The notes: generated from the letters alone by a model not told the origin. Counted from the first letter of the stretch, positions 35,366 through 44,672 are shown. The stretch is DNA of 64,000 nucleotides from Halobacteriovorax vibrionivorans (GCF_003346865.1 NZ_QDKL01000001.1:186001-250000), one strand, 5' to 3'. Numbers and translations: made by a program.

Positions 35366-36814
35366 TTAATTCACTCCTGTGGAAAGAGGAAGAGTTAAGG
35401 TAAAAGTTGTTTTCTTTGAAGAGTCGTCATAGATAAGCTCTCCACCATTTTTAACCATCATCTCATGAGATAAACTGAGTCCAAGTCCTGTTCCCTTATT
35501 TACATCTTTAGTAGTAAAGAATGGATCCATTATACGATGAACGATCTCTTGTGGAATACCATCTCCACTATCAACAACTTCAACAATCTGCTTACTTTCA
35601 GTATTAAAAAACTTAACGTGAATAAATCTTTCATCTAGATTTTCAACTGCATCAATAGAGTTATTTATTAGATTCACAAGAACTTGATATAATTGTGTTT
35701 TATTAGCGTAAACTCGATGGCCATCTTCATAATGAAATGACATTTCAATATTCTTTTCTGTAAGTCGACTGTTACAAATCGTACCAACAATCGACTCTAA
35801 TTCTTTTACTTCAACAAACTCTTTTTCATTCAATGAATCAGATCGAGAAAGAGTTTTCATACTCGTTACAATCTCGCTTATTCGTGTCGTAGCATTATCA
35901 ATTTTACTTAAAAAATCATTCGCTTTGCTACTGTCATCACCTAATTGTCTTTTAAGCCTTGCAATATTCCCGGAGATTATAAAAAGTGGATTATTGATTT
36001 CATGAGCAATCCCTGCGGCCATTTGTCCAAGACTTGCTAACCTTTCTGAAACGAGACTTCTCTCTTTTTGAATATAAAGCTCTCTCGACTTCTCAGCGAT
36101 TCTTTCACCTAATTCATCATTATATTGCTGTAATTTCTCATCTCTAAATTTGATCTCTTTTGTGGCGTAATTAAGAGTTTTTGCAAGTATCGATAATTCA
36201 GAAAGATAAAAGTCTTCCTTTACAATTCCATACTCTCCATTAGCATTTCTCTTTAGAGTTGAAACAAAGTAATTTAGTGGTTTGATTAGTAAGTAATAAC
36301 AAACGATTGCAACAATAAGCAAAGTGAAAAAAAGAGTTAAACTAAACCATAGTCCTAAAAATGAAAATATCTTTCCACTATCACGAACAATTGAGATATT
36401 GCTAAAATCGATAATGGCCTTTCCTATAAGTCGATCTCGATAAATAATATCAAACTCTTCAGTCATAATTTGATGAGGTAAAACTCCATTGCCAACTGGG
36501 TGCTCCCTATTGACTTCAGATAGCAAGTTACCTTCTTCATCTTCTATTTTAATAGAAACAACTGATTCCTCATCATCATAAATAAATGCTTGAGAGATAT
36601 TACCTATATACTGAGAATTCAAGTTCCATACTGGAACTTTAAGAGATTCAACAATCTGCTTTGAGATCGACTTACGGTGTTCTTTAAAGTCTATATCATT
36701 TTGTTTGATGTACCTGTCGAAAACAATAAAAGCTAAACCTGAAAAACAAAGACAAAGGACAACTCCAACAATCATTGGGATTAAATAAGAAGAGCGTTTA
36801 ATGGTTGGCTTCAT
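35366..36814 (-). CDS. membrane sensor histidine kinase
   Basis: This 482-residue kinase has a TM helix at about 12-32, a periplasmic sensor region at 33-145, a second TM helix at about 148-172, a cytoplasmic coiled segment, the phosphoacceptor box GIAHEINNPLFIISGN near residue 270, the N box NLINNSIDAVE near 385, the G1 box DSGDGIP near 418 and the G2 box GTGLGLSLSHEMM near 445. No response regulator gene is adjacent. The periplasmic binding-like protein follows 4 nt downstream. The signal is unknown. Confidence 0.92.
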   Translation of the reverse strand: MKPTIKRSSYLIPMIVGVVLCLCFSGLAFIVFDRYIKQNDIDFKEHRKSISKQIVESLKVPVWNLNSQYIGNISQAFIYDDEESVVSIKIEDEEGNLLSEVNREHPVGNGVLPHQIMTEEFDIIYRDRLIGKAIIDFSNISIVRDSGKIFSFLGLWFSLTLFFTLLIVAIVCYYLLIKPLNYFVSTLKRNANGEYGIVKEDFYLSELSILAKTLNYATKEIKFRDEKLQQYNDELGERIAEKSRELYIQKERSLVSERLASLGQMAAGIAHEINNPLFIISGNIARLKRQLGDDSSKANDFLSKIDNATTRISEIVTSMKTLSRSDSLNEKEFVEVKELESIVGTICNSRLTEKNIEMSFHYEDGHRVYANKTQLYQVLVNLINNSIDAVENLDERFIHVKFFNTESKQIVEVVDSGDGIPQEIVHRIMDPFFTTKDVNKGTGLGLSLSHEMMVKNGGELIYDDSSKKTTFTLTLPLSTGVN

Positions 36815-36906
36815 GTGAGATAATTTACTAGGAGAAAAGCACGATTACAATATCTTAAATAAACAATTGATATTTTAACTCAATGAGAAAATATAACTAT
36901 ATGAAT

Positions 36907-37512
36907 TTATTTGAAACTAGAAGATACCATCCAAATTCCAACACCAATCAGAAGGAAACCAAAGAAGTATTGCGCTGTTTTGCCACCTAAAATATGTGAT
37001 AAACGATTACCTAAAAAGAACCACGCCAAGTGTGCACTGGCCCCGCCTATAAATAAAATCACACTAAACAATGAAAGGAAAAGTGTTCCTTCATCTATGA
37101 AGGGTGAATATACACTTATCGTAAATACTAAAAATTTAGGATTTAAGGCCTGAAAGATAACACCTTCAATAAATGATGGACCTTTTAAACTTTCATCTTC
37201 TTCTTGATTATCTTCAATTGAAATTTTTTTAATACTCGTTAGGCTCTTATAGGCCATATAGAATAAATAGAGAGCTCCAAATATTGGAAGATATGTCATG
37301 AGCGTCTTATGCTTCATGATAAAGTCAGTCGCTCCATATAGACAAATTAGTAGTCCAGAGATCGTTGAAAGCCATAGTCCTAAGATGAAAGGTAGCGTCT
37401 TTTTGAAACTAAAGGTGCCGCCAAGTCCAGCAAGGGTTATGTTGGCAGGCCCCGGTGAGTACACAAGAGGTGCAACAATAAAAATAAAACTAGTGAGAAT
37501 TTTGGTTATCAT
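36907..37512 (-). CDS. LysE-family exporter
   Basis: This 201-residue protein has six predicted membrane helices and the family's N-terminal signature APLVYSPGPANITLAGLGG. LysE/RhtB proteins export amino acids such as lysine, threonine or homoserine lactone; the substrate here is unknown. It lies 5 nt after the priA stop on the same strand and so may be co-transcribed, though the functional link is not obvious. The C-terminal helix ends in VSSSFK. Confidence 0.88.
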   Translation of the reverse strand: MITKILTSFIFIVAPLVYSPGPANITLAGLGGTFSFKKTLPFILGLWLSTISGLLICLYGATDFIMKHKTLMTYLPIFGALYLFYMAYKSLTSIKKISIEDNQEEDESLKGPSFIEGVIFQALNPKFLVFTISVYSPFIDEGTLFLSLFSVILFIGGASAHLAWFFLGNRLSHILGGKTAQYFFGFLLIGVGIWMVSSSFK

Positions 37513-37517
37513 AAGAC

Positions 37518-39554
37518 TTACGTATCCATTGGGTCGACATCAATTTTAACTGAAAAAGAATAATCGATTTTATTTTGAGACCTAAAAACTTGCAACACTT
37601 GGTTTAACTCTCCCCCATTTTTACACATAAGAGTCATACTCCAAGTAAATAAATTTGCACGTCGTTCAATCATTGCTGGAGTCGGTCCCCAAACCTGCGC
37701 ATCGATTCCCATCTTATCTATTAGCATACGTAGTCTATTAATTTCATGAGTTAGATCAGAAATAATCTTTTCACGATTTCGACCTGAAACATGGATATTT
37801 GCCATTTTCGTATATGGTGGAAAGAGACCAAATTCTCTCGTATTTAATTCATAATCATAAAAGCCATTGAAGCTATGTGACTTAATAAAATCAAACATTG
37901 TATTATCAGGAAGCATCGTTTGAATCGCAACCTTAGCATGATTTGAATAACGTCCTGCTCTTCCAAGAATTTGAACAATCATTTGATATGCTTTTTCCAT
38001 GGCCCTAAAGTCTGGAAAGTTTAACATTGAATCTGTTCCAAGTATTAGAACGAGATTTACTTTTTTAAAATTGTGACCTTTCGATAGCATCTGTGTACCG
38101 ACAAAGATGTCAATTTCGCCTTTATGAAAACGGTCCAATTTATCTTCTAGCTTTTCAAGATTTGTGATTTCGTCACGATCAAAGCGTTCTATCTTCTTTT
38201 GAGGATAAAAGTCTTGAAGAACTTCTTGCAACCTCTCTGTTCCAAAGCCTTTTTGGAGAAGGTTCATATTTCCACACTCTGGACAAATTTCAGGACGAGG
38301 AATCTGATAATCAGAATGGGAGCTAGAAAGAATATTTTTATTTTTAAAGTATCTAAGCGGAACCCCTGTATTTGGATCTTCGAATTTATAACCACAACTA
38401 CGACATTGGAGGTAATTTGAAAAACCAAGGCGATTAACAAAGACAAGGACTTGTTCATCACGATCTAAAGCTTCGCTAATCATATCCATCGACTTCTTCT
38501 CAAAAGGCCAAATCGATAGAGCATCCATATCTTTTTTCTGCCCGTGAGAGCGTGAATCTAATAATTCGATTTCAGGGAAACCGCCAGCGACCCTCTTTTC
38601 CAACTTAAAATAATTATCGGGCTTAAGTTGGGTGAACGTAAAATAATTTTCTAAGCTTGGAGTGGCACTACCAAGAACAACTGGTGCATTAAATAGCTGG
38701 GCCTTTTTAATGGCCACATCTCTTCCGTTATAAGGACAACGATCTGTTTGTTTAAATGAGCTGTCATGCTCTTCATCAACAATAACAAGACCTAAATTTT
38801 CAACAGGAAGAAAAACACTTGAGCGTACCCCCATTAGAAGAACAGGACGATCGGACTTCTTTAAAAACTTCCAAATTGAATTCTTATGTGAAGGAGTTAC
38901 TCCTGAATGATATGGAAGTACAGGGCAGTCTAGATACTTTTTAAAAGTCTCCATAAACTGAGGAGTTAAATTAATTTCAGGAAGAAGAAAGAGAACACTC
39001 TTTCCTTTCTTTAATACTTCTTTAATTAGATGAAGATAAATAAGCGTCTTACCAGAGCCCGTTACTCCATGAATAAGGAAACGATCAAAGCCAGATTCAA
39101 GCCTTGCACTTATATTTTCATAAATTGGTTTCTGGTCAGGACTTAATTCATGTTCAAAGTCTTGATTAAGTCCAAACTCTGTCTCTACTTCTCGTGGTCT
39201 CTTTAAAATCTTAGGTAAACAATCCCAAACAAGCTGTCCAAGATTATAGTGATAATAGCGAGACATCCAAGAATAAAGCTTCATTTCACTTTTTGATAAG
39301 CTAAACTCTGGAGCTAATACTTCATTAACAGGTTTTAGTTTATACTTTGCAAGAGTTGCTTCAAGATCTTCATTAGAGATATTAAATTCTGTCACGACAC
39401 CTTTGGCCTTTCGTCTCCCCAAAGGTACTTCCACAAGAGAGCCGACAGGAATCTCCTCTCCTAAGGTTTTATAGGTTAAGATACTTGGAAGCTTTGGATA
39501 GTTGACCGCGACTTGGCAATAATGTTGAGCGTTCAGCTTGTTAACGTCTTGCAT
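37518..39554 (-). CDS. priA: primosomal replication restart helicase PriA
   Basis: This 678-residue superfamily 2 helicase restarts stalled forks. The Walker A motif is IHGVTGSGKTLIYLHL near residue 162, the Walker B is VDEEHDSSFKQ near 257, and the RYNGRDVA-type motif appears as CPYNGRDVA. Two zinc-binding sites follow (CRSCGYKF near 385, CPECGNMN near 420), then motif V/VI VGTQMLSKGHNFKKV and QILGRAGRYS near 545. The N-terminal DNA-binding domain (PLGRRKAKGVVTE) is intact. The start is ATG at 39554. Confidence 0.95.
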   Translation of the reverse strand: MQDVNKLNAQHYCQVAVNYPKLPSILTYKTLGEEIPVGSLVEVPLGRRKAKGVVTEFNISNEDLEATLAKYKLKPVNEVLAPEFSLSKSEMKLYSWMSRYYHYNLGQLVWDCLPKILKRPREVETEFGLNQDFEHELSPDQKPIYENISARLESGFDRFLIHGVTGSGKTLIYLHLIKEVLKKGKSVLFLLPEINLTPQFMETFKKYLDCPVLPYHSGVTPSHKNSIWKFLKKSDRPVLLMGVRSSVFLPVENLGLVIVDEEHDSSFKQTDRCPYNGRDVAIKKAQLFNAPVVLGSATPSLENYFTFTQLKPDNYFKLEKRVAGGFPEIELLDSRSHGQKKDMDALSIWPFEKKSMDMISEALDRDEQVLVFVNRLGFSNYLQCRSCGYKFEDPNTGVPLRYFKNKNILSSSHSDYQIPRPEICPECGNMNLLQKGFGTERLQEVLQDFYPQKKIERFDRDEITNLEKLEDKLDRFHKGEIDIFVGTQMLSKGHNFKKVNLVLILGTDSMLNFPDFRAMEKAYQMIVQILGRAGRYSNHAKVAIQTMLPDNTMFDFIKSHSFNGFYDYELNTREFGLFPPYTKMANIHVSGRNREKIISDLTHEINRLRMLIDKMGIDAQVWGPTPAMIERRANLFTWSMTLMCKNGGELNQVLQVFRSQNKIDYSFSVKIDVDPMDT

Positions 39555-39611
39555 AAGAATAATTTTTAAAAAGTAAGTGTAAAAGCTACACTAAAACCAT
39601 ACAATAAGTAT

Positions 39612-40391
39612 ATGATTACATGGAATGTTGATCCAGAAATATTTAGGATTGGACCTGTCGCGGTTCGTTATTACTCACTTATGTTTATCCTTGGCTTCTT
39701 TATTGGCGAGCGATACTGTCGTCGCTATCTAATTAAAGAGAAAGGGTTTACAACAGATCAAGTTAGCTCCCTCTTAAATTATATGATAGCTGGTTGTATT
39801 ATCGGGGCCAGACTAGGCCACTGCTTATTCTATGAGCCCGGCTACTACTTAAGTAACCCTCTCGAGATCCTCTATGTTTGGAAAGGTGGACTTGCCAGCC
39901 ACGGTGGTTTCCTAGGTGTTATTATCTCTATCTATATCTTTAAGAAAAGAGTAAAGGATGTTCCACTACTTTGGCTTCTTGATCTTGTCGCTGCACCTTC
40001 ATTAATGACAGGTGGTTTTATTCGCCTTGGAAATCTCTTTAACTCAGAAATCCTTGGCCATCCATCTAATCTTCCATGGGCATTTAAATTTGTCCGTGCC
40101 GATAATATTGCACGCCATCCAGCTCAATTATACGAGGCCTTAGGCTTCTTTGCTATCTCAGGTGTTATTTACTTTCTCTATTCAAAGTTTCATAAGAAAT
40201 GGCAAGCGGGACGCTTTCTTGGACTTATTTTTATTGGTGGGTTCACTTGGCGATTTATTGTTGAATTCTTTAAAGAGAATCAAGTTGCCTTTGAACAAGG
40301 GATGATTCTAAATATGGGACAACTTTTGAGTATACCTCTAATTATTGCAGGTATAATTCTTGTCTTCTATAAACCAGTTGAAAAAAAATAA
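39612..40391 (+). CDS. lgt: prolipoprotein diacylglyceryl transferase
   Basis: This inner-membrane enzyme transfers diacylglyceryl from phosphatidylglycerol to the lipobox cysteine of prelipoproteins, the first step of lipoprotein maturation, and is needed for the several lipoproteins encoded here. Hallmarks are RLGHCLFYEPGYY near residue 70, GGLASHGGFLG near 95 (catalytic His), GNLFNSEILGHPS near 140 and RHPAQLYEALG near 165. The 259-residue length is normal, with seven hydrophobic segments. It is divergent from priA and ends at a strong bidirectional hairpin. Confidence 0.96.
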   Translation: MITWNVDPEIFRIGPVAVRYYSLMFILGFFIGERYCRRYLIKEKGFTTDQVSSLLNYMIAGCIIGARLGHCLFYEPGYYLSNPLEILYVWKGGLASHGGFLGVIISIYIFKKRVKDVPLLWLLDLVAAPSLMTGGFIRLGNLFNSEILGHPSNLPWAFKFVRADNIARHPAQLYEALGFFAISGVIYFLYSKFHKKWQAGRFLGLIFIGGFTWRFIVEFFKENQVAFEQGMILNMGQLLSIPLIIAGIILVFYKPVEKK

Positions 40392-40393
40392 AA

Positions 40394-40416
40394 AAGGAAG
40401 CTTAAAGCTTCCTTTT
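40394..40416. terminator. bidirectional terminator after lgt
   Basis: A nine- to ten-base stem AAGGAAGCTT / AAGCTTCCTT is flanked by A-rich sequence on the left and TTTTCTTATT on the right. It terminates lgt and, read on the other strand with its T-run, the convergent gene at 40429. Confidence 0.85.
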
Positions 40417-40428
40417 CTTATATTCTTA

Positions 40429-40932
40429 TTATTTGCAATAAGATAAATCTAATTCATCTAGCGTGTCATATATTCTAGACTTACCAAAGAATGATCCCCA
40501 AAGATCAATTCCAGTCATTCTATCAAGAGCAGCATCTGCTAAATCGAGATTCTTATTATAAGCAAATGAATTTGCGATTGCTCCTACTAATGAACCTTTT
40601 TGACCTTCAAGAGGAAGACCGTAGCAGTCCATATCATTTTTAATATAATCGTAAATATCAATCATTCGCTCTTGGCCCATTGAGTTTGCAGAGTAATACT
40701 TTAATACCCCACCTTCAACAACCGTAAACTTTTCAATTAATCGATCAACTGTTTCTTGAGAAAGCTCCTCACAAAGTCTCTTCTTCTTACTTTTTGAATC
40801 TCCATTTTGAAGTTCAACAATCACTTCATTTGTTGCCTTAACAAAGCAATTAACAAATTCTTTTGAATTAATTTGTGCAAATGATGAAGCTGAAACAATC
40901 ATCAAAGTAGCTGAAATTATTAGTTTTTTCAT
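40429..40932 (-). CDS. small secreted four-cysteine hypothetical protein
   Basis: This 167-residue protein has a signal peptide ending SSFAQ. The mature part is helical, with four cysteines (NCFVK, RLCEEL, MDCYGL, LSYCK) likely forming two disulfides in the periplasm or outside. AGGAGAGAACC upstream of the ATG is a good ribosome-binding site. It stands alone between lgt and cysS. I do not recognise a family; it is not clearly related to the A/B proteins at 48.9-53.1 kb despite the shared cysteine number. Confidence 0.68.
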   Translation of the reverse strand: MKKLIISATLMIVSASSFAQINSKEFVNCFVKATNEVIVELQNGDSKSKKKRLCEELSQETVDRLIEKFTVVEGGVLKYYSANSMGQERMIDIYDYIKNDMDCYGLPLEGQKGSLVGAIANSFAYNKNLDLADAALDRMTGIDLWGSFFGKSRIYDTLDELDLSYCK

Positions 40933-41031
40933 GGGTTCTCTCCTCTTGTCATATGTATGTATATTTAAAAAATATCACAAGAAGAGAGTCTAGATTAAAG
41001 ATTTGGAAGTATTACATACGGTGTTCAAGCT

Positions 41032-42492
41032 TTAAACACGAACAGACCAAGTGACCTCGTCACCACTTTCTTGGAAATCAATTCCAAGAGCATTTAACTC
41101 ATCACGAGCAGAATCAGCGGCATCCCAGTCCTTAGCAGCACGAGCATCAGCACGTTTAGCAAGAAGCTCTTCAACCTTTTCTAGGGCAATCCCCTTTCTT
41201 CTGATTTGAACTTCTTTAATCTCATTTAAGAACTGCTCAGGGTCCATTGCAAATAAAGCACTCATACGGCCATACTTTGCTATCCATTCAGAAAAGGCAA
41301 TTGCAGTTGGAGCAGAATTTACATCCTTTGCCTTCTTTTCAAGATTAAGGGCATTGAAAGTTTTAACGGCTTCATAAATTGCTGACATCATCTCACTAGT
41401 ATTGAAATCATCATTACAAGCCTTTTCAATTTTCTTATCAAGACGTGACAATTCTTCTGCTAACTTCTTATTAACTTTAGCTGAATCATTTGTCGCAAAA
41501 GTTGCTGCATGCTTTGCAACTTGAAGTGCACGATAAACTCTAATTGATCCGCTAAAGGCTTGATCAATCTTCTCATCAGTCACATCAAGCATTGAGCGAT
41601 AGTGAGTTGAAAGCATAATATATTTTAAAACTTCTGGATGATACTCATCCATGAATGCGCGAGCAGTGATGATATTCCCAAGGGACTTACTCATCTTCTC
41701 TCCACTCATATTGATGAAGTTATTATGCATCCAATAATTTACATACTTACATGAATTACATCCAACACCTTGAGCAATCTCGTTTTCATGGTGTGGGAAA
41801 ATTAAATCGATTCCACCACCGTGGATATCAATTGATTTACCAAGGATAGATTTGATCATGGCAGAACATTCAATGTGCCAACCTGGACGACCTTTGCCCC
41901 ATGGAGAATCCCATGATGGTTCACCTTCTTTGGCAGGCTTCCAAAGAACAAAATCCTTTGGATCTTTTTTGCGCTCGTCGACTTCGACTCGCTCTCCCGA
42001 ATTTAATTCGTCTAGATTTACGCCCGATAACTCTCCATATGAATCTAGCTTTGTTGTCTCGTAGAAAACTTCTCCGTCAACAACATAGGCCATACCATTA
42101 TCGATTATGCCTTGAACGTACTCAATAATTTGAGGAATATAATCTGTAACCTTCGGGTTATGAGTATGAGGACGTAGTCCTAGACGGCCAAAGTCTTCTT
42201 GGAAATATTTAATATAGCGCTCTGAGATCTCAAGTGAATCAACGCCTTCTTCATTTGCCTTATTAATGATCTTGTCATCAACATCAGTGTAATTATAAAC
42301 GAAGTTTACATCGTAACCGATATGCTCCATCCAATTGCGGGCAAAATTAAAGAAGATTGGCCCTCTAAAGTTTCCAATATGAAGCGGCCCGTAAACCGTT
42401 GGACCACAAAGGTAGAGCTTAACTTTGCCTTCTTCTAACGGCTTAAAAGTTTCTTTCTTCTTTGTTAAAGTATTGTAAACTACTAGTGACAC
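41032..42492 (-). CDS. cysS: cysteinyl-tRNA synthetase, GTG start
   Basis: This class I synthetase charges tRNA-Cys. The HIGH-type motif is in CGPTVYGPLHIGNFRG near residue 30, with the zinc ligand cysteine before it, and the KMSKS loop is GEKMSKSLGN near 270. GWHIECSAM near 210 and HHENEIAQ near 237 complete the zinc site. I place the start at GTG 42492, which lies 6 nt after GAGGAG; the TTG at 42498 directly abuts that site. The length then is 486 residues. It is divergent from pyrC. Confidence 0.95.
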   Translation of the reverse strand: MSLVVYNTLTKKKETFKPLEEGKVKLYLCGPTVYGPLHIGNFRGPIFFNFARNWMEHIGYDVNFVYNYTDVDDKIINKANEEGVDSLEISERYIKYFQEDFGRLGLRPHTHNPKVTDYIPQIIEYVQGIIDNGMAYVVDGEVFYETTKLDSYGELSGVNLDELNSGERVEVDERKKDPKDFVLWKPAKEGEPSWDSPWGKGRPGWHIECSAMIKSILGKSIDIHGGGIDLIFPHHENEIAQGVGCNSCKYVNYWMHNNFINMSGEKMSKSLGNIITARAFMDEYHPEVLKYIMLSTHYRSMLDVTDEKIDQAFSGSIRVYRALQVAKHAATFATNDSAKVNKKLAEELSRLDKKIEKACNDDFNTSEMMSAIYEAVKTFNALNLEKKAKDVNSAPTAIAFSEWIAKYGRMSALFAMDPEQFLNEIKEVQIRRKGIALEKVEELLAKRADARAAKDWDAADSARDELNALGIDFQESGDEVTWSVRV

Positions 42493-42546
42493 TATCAACT
42501 CCTCTATTTTTATGCAGATAGAATAACCGAAAAAGGGAAAACTGTC

Positions 42547-43872
42547 ATGGAATTCGACTTAATCATCAAAAACGGAACTCTACACTCATCACAAAAAAGC
42601 TGGCAAGAAGATATCGGAATAAAGGACGCCAAGATAGTTAAATTAGCTAAATTTAGTGATGAAGAGCTTTCAAAAGCAGATAAAGTCATTGACGCGCAGG
42701 GACTCGATATCCTACCAGGACTTATCGACTCACAGGTCCACTTTCGCGAACCTGGTCTCACTCACAAAGAAGATATCGTTCACGGCTCAAAAGCTGCTGT
42801 CTTAGGTGGTATTTGTACCTTCTTTGAAATGCCAAATACAAAGCCGGCAACAACAACAGTTGAAGCAACGCAGGTCAAAGTTGATATCGCCCGCGAGACT
42901 TCATATGCCAACTTCGGCTTCTTCATTGGAGCAAGTGGAAAGAACCTTGATGAGCTTATCAAATCACAAGACATGGTTGGGTGCTCTGGGGTAAAGATCT
43001 TCCTAGGAAGCTCAACTGGGGACCTACTCCTTTATGATACAGATAAATTAGTTGAGATCTTTAAAACTCTTGATTGTCATATTTCAGTTCATAGTGAAAG
43101 TGAAGAAAGACTTCACGCTAACGTTGCCATTCGTGACAATGCCAATGGAGATGTTCACGCACATTATAAGTGGCGTGATGCCCAGACTGCTTTAGAGTCA
43201 ACAAAAATGATTATCGAGGTGGCCAAGAAAGCTGGTCGCAAGGTTCATATTCTCCACCTCACAACAAAAGATGAAATTGAATTTTTAAAAGATCAAAAAG
43301 AGCATTGTACAATTGAGGTCACTCCTCAACACCTGACTCTCTTTGCACCAGATATTTATGACAAGATTGGAACGCTTGCTCAAATGAATCCACCAATTCG
43401 CACAAAGGACCATACAGATGGCCTATGGGAAGGTTTAAAAAATGGTGTGATTGATGTCTTTGGAAGTGATCACGCTCCTCACACTCTTGAAGAAAAAGAT
43501 CAGCCATATCCTAAATCACCTTCAGGAATGCCAGGTGTGCAAACGATGCTACCAGTGATGCTAACTCATGTTCAAGCTGGACGACTTAAACTTGAAGATA
43601 TCATCACTTACCTAGCAGAAAATCCAGCAAAACTCTTTAAGCTCAATAAGGGCTTTATCAAAGAAGGGATGGATGGAGATCTCACAATTCTTGATATGAA
43701 GAAGAAGTTCACAATTAAGAATGAGGATCAGGCTTCTAAAGTTGGTTGGACACCATTTGATGGAATGGAAGTTCAAGGAACGCCAACATACACGATTGTA
43801 AGCGGACAAGTTGCCATGGATCACGGCAAGGCCATTAAAGTTCAGGCCCAGCCGATCGTTCGAGGGAAGTAG
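42547..43872 (+). CDS. pyrC: dihydroorotase (class I)
   Basis: This zinc amidohydrolase closes carbamoyl-aspartate to dihydroorotate in pyrimidine synthesis. The metal motif is DSQVHFREPGLTHKED near residue 60, followed by FFEMPNTKPATT near 95, a second histidine region HILHLTTKDE near 235, and DVFGSDHAPHTLEEK near 300 with the catalytic aspartate. At 441 residues it matches the class I (PyrC-B-like) type. The PH-domain-like gene starts one base after its stop. Confidence 0.94.
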   Translation: MEFDLIIKNGTLHSSQKSWQEDIGIKDAKIVKLAKFSDEELSKADKVIDAQGLDILPGLIDSQVHFREPGLTHKEDIVHGSKAAVLGGICTFFEMPNTKPATTTVEATQVKVDIARETSYANFGFFIGASGKNLDELIKSQDMVGCSGVKIFLGSSTGDLLLYDTDKLVEIFKTLDCHISVHSESEERLHANVAIRDNANGDVHAHYKWRDAQTALESTKMIIEVAKKAGRKVHILHLTTKDEIEFLKDQKEHCTIEVTPQHLTLFAPDIYDKIGTLAQMNPPIRTKDHTDGLWEGLKNGVIDVFGSDHAPHTLEEKDQPYPKSPSGMPGVQTMLPVMLTHVQAGRLKLEDIITYLAENPAKLFKLNKGFIKEGMDGDLTILDMKKKFTIKNEDQASKVGWTPFDGMEVQGTPTYTIVSGQVAMDHGKAIKVQAQPIVRGK

Positions 43873-43873
43873 G

Positions 43874-44287
43874 ATGCGCTATCGAAGCAAGCTCGACCCT
43901 ATTGTTTCCATCGTTCTTCTGCTGCCAATAGCTAATGCGATATTTAGACTAGTGTCGTTCTATCTTGCTAGTTCAATAATAGATCAAGGTTCTTTAATTT
44001 TTATTTTTATCTATGGAATCGTTTTAAGTTTAATATATTTTGGAATAATTTATGAAATTAAAGATGATGAGCTAATTGTTTCAAATCTTTTTATCAAGAC
44101 TCGAATGCCAATTGCTTCAATTAAATTAATTAAGAAGTCTAAGAACTTTTTAGCTGCTCCCGCACTTTCACTTGATCGCATAAAGATTGTAAGTGATGAA
44201 AAATGGGTTTTAATTTCGCCAGTAAAAAAAGAAGAACTCATAAAACAACTCAAAAGAATCAATCCATTGATTGATCTTCAATTATGA
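43874..44287 (+). CDS. membrane protein with bacterial PH-like domain
   Basis: This 137-residue protein has two hydrophobic helices (about residues 10-33 and 38-60) followed by a compact beta domain (YEIKDDELIVSNLFIKTRMPIASIKLIKK, then RIKIVSDEKWVLISPVKKEELIKQLK), the usual architecture of small bacterial PH-domain membrane proteins. I chose the ATG at 43874, which has GAGGGAAGTAGG in front and lies one base after the pyrC stop. An upstream start at 43811 would run through pyrC and is unlikely. Function is unknown. Confidence 0.68.
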   Translation: MRYRSKLDPIVSIVLLLPIANAIFRLVSFYLASSIIDQGSLIFIFIYGIVLSLIYFGIIYEIKDDELIVSNLFIKTRMPIASIKLIKKSKNFLAAPALSLDRIKIVSDEKWVLISPVKKEELIKQLKRINPLIDLQL

Positions 44288-44347
44288 AATAAATTTTTAA
44301 AAGTTAAATCTAAATTATTCAGAATTAAATTAATAATTTAAAAGAAT

Positions 44348-44419
44348 GAAGTCCACCTTTATTTCTCTACCTCCAGTAAAGGAGGCTATAGCAATATAGG
44401 AGAAGTTATGGAGGACTTC
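44348..44419 (+). promoter_or_regulatory. self-pairing leader of the small hydrophobic ORF
   Basis: GAAGTCCACC at 44348-44357 is complementary, with one A/A mismatch, to GGAGGACTTC at 44410-44419, which covers the start of the small ORF. Inside lies a second pairing CCTCC (44370-44374) with GGAGG (44381-44385), and the same CCTCC could also pair with the AGGAG ribosome-binding site at 44398. Such folding would hide the start of translation. The pairing is seen in the sequence; its function is inferred. Confidence 0.5.
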
Positions 44420-44488
44420 ATAAGGGTGATTTCTTTAATCATACTTATTTTAGAGTTTGTAATTCTAATTTTAAGTTGGTCAAAGTAA
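44408..44488 (+). CDS. 26-residue hydrophobic peptide, type I toxin-like
   Basis: The frame MEDFIRVISLIILILEFVIL plus a short tail LILSWSK-like end (26 residues in all) is a single hydrophobic helix with charged ends. It has a strong AGGAGA ribosome-binding site, a stop at 44486 and a hairpin directly behind it. Size, one-helix layout and the self-pairing leader are those of type I toxins such as DinQ or TisB, which act at the inner membrane and are controlled by antisense RNA. No antisense promoter is identified here. It is too short to be found by usual gene callers. It could also be an ordinary small membrane peptide. Confidence 0.45.
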   Translation: MEDFIRVISLIILILEFVILILSWSK

Positions 44489-44494
44489 TCTTTG

Positions 44495-44518
44495 GGGGTG
44501 AAGTTACTGCTTCGCCCC
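44495..44518 (+). terminator. hairpin after the small hydrophobic ORF
   Basis: A nine-base-pair stem GGGGTGAAG / CTTCGCCCC (one G-T pair) with a six-base loop lies 6 nt after the small ORF's stop codon. It lacks a strong T-run, so it may stabilise or end the short transcript. Confidence 0.6.
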
Positions 44519-44611
44519 ACCTTATGAATTTTAGCATAATTTAAGACCCGAATTCATCTATTTTTTCTGAATTATTTCCACACCAACCAAATCTTAACAA
44601 TTTAGAACTAC

Positions 44612-44635
44612 TATAATTACAATTGAATTTGTAAT
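44612..44635 (+). promoter_or_regulatory. arsC promoter -10 with overlapping operator-like palindrome
   Basis: A consensus TATAAT at 44612-44617 lies about 55 nt before arsC. An inverted repeat ATTACAA-N6-TTGTAAT at 44616-44635 overlaps it. The position is that of a repressor operator; ArsR-type regulators bind AT-rich palindromes of this kind, but no arsR gene is in the window. No good -35 hexamer is seen. Confidence 0.5.
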
Positions 44636-44672
44636 ATTAAGTTCACTTTATTTGATTTATAAAAGGTATGTA

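Larger units (their letters stand above)
44288..44672 (+). other. 385-bp gap holding a short hydrophobic ORF and the ars promoter
   Basis: This spacer between the PH-like gene and arsC contains, in order, a structured leader (44348-44407), a 26-codon hydrophobic ORF, a GC-rich hairpin (44495-44518), and the arsC promoter with an inverted repeat (44612-44635). The individual parts are listed separately. Confidence 0.7.
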
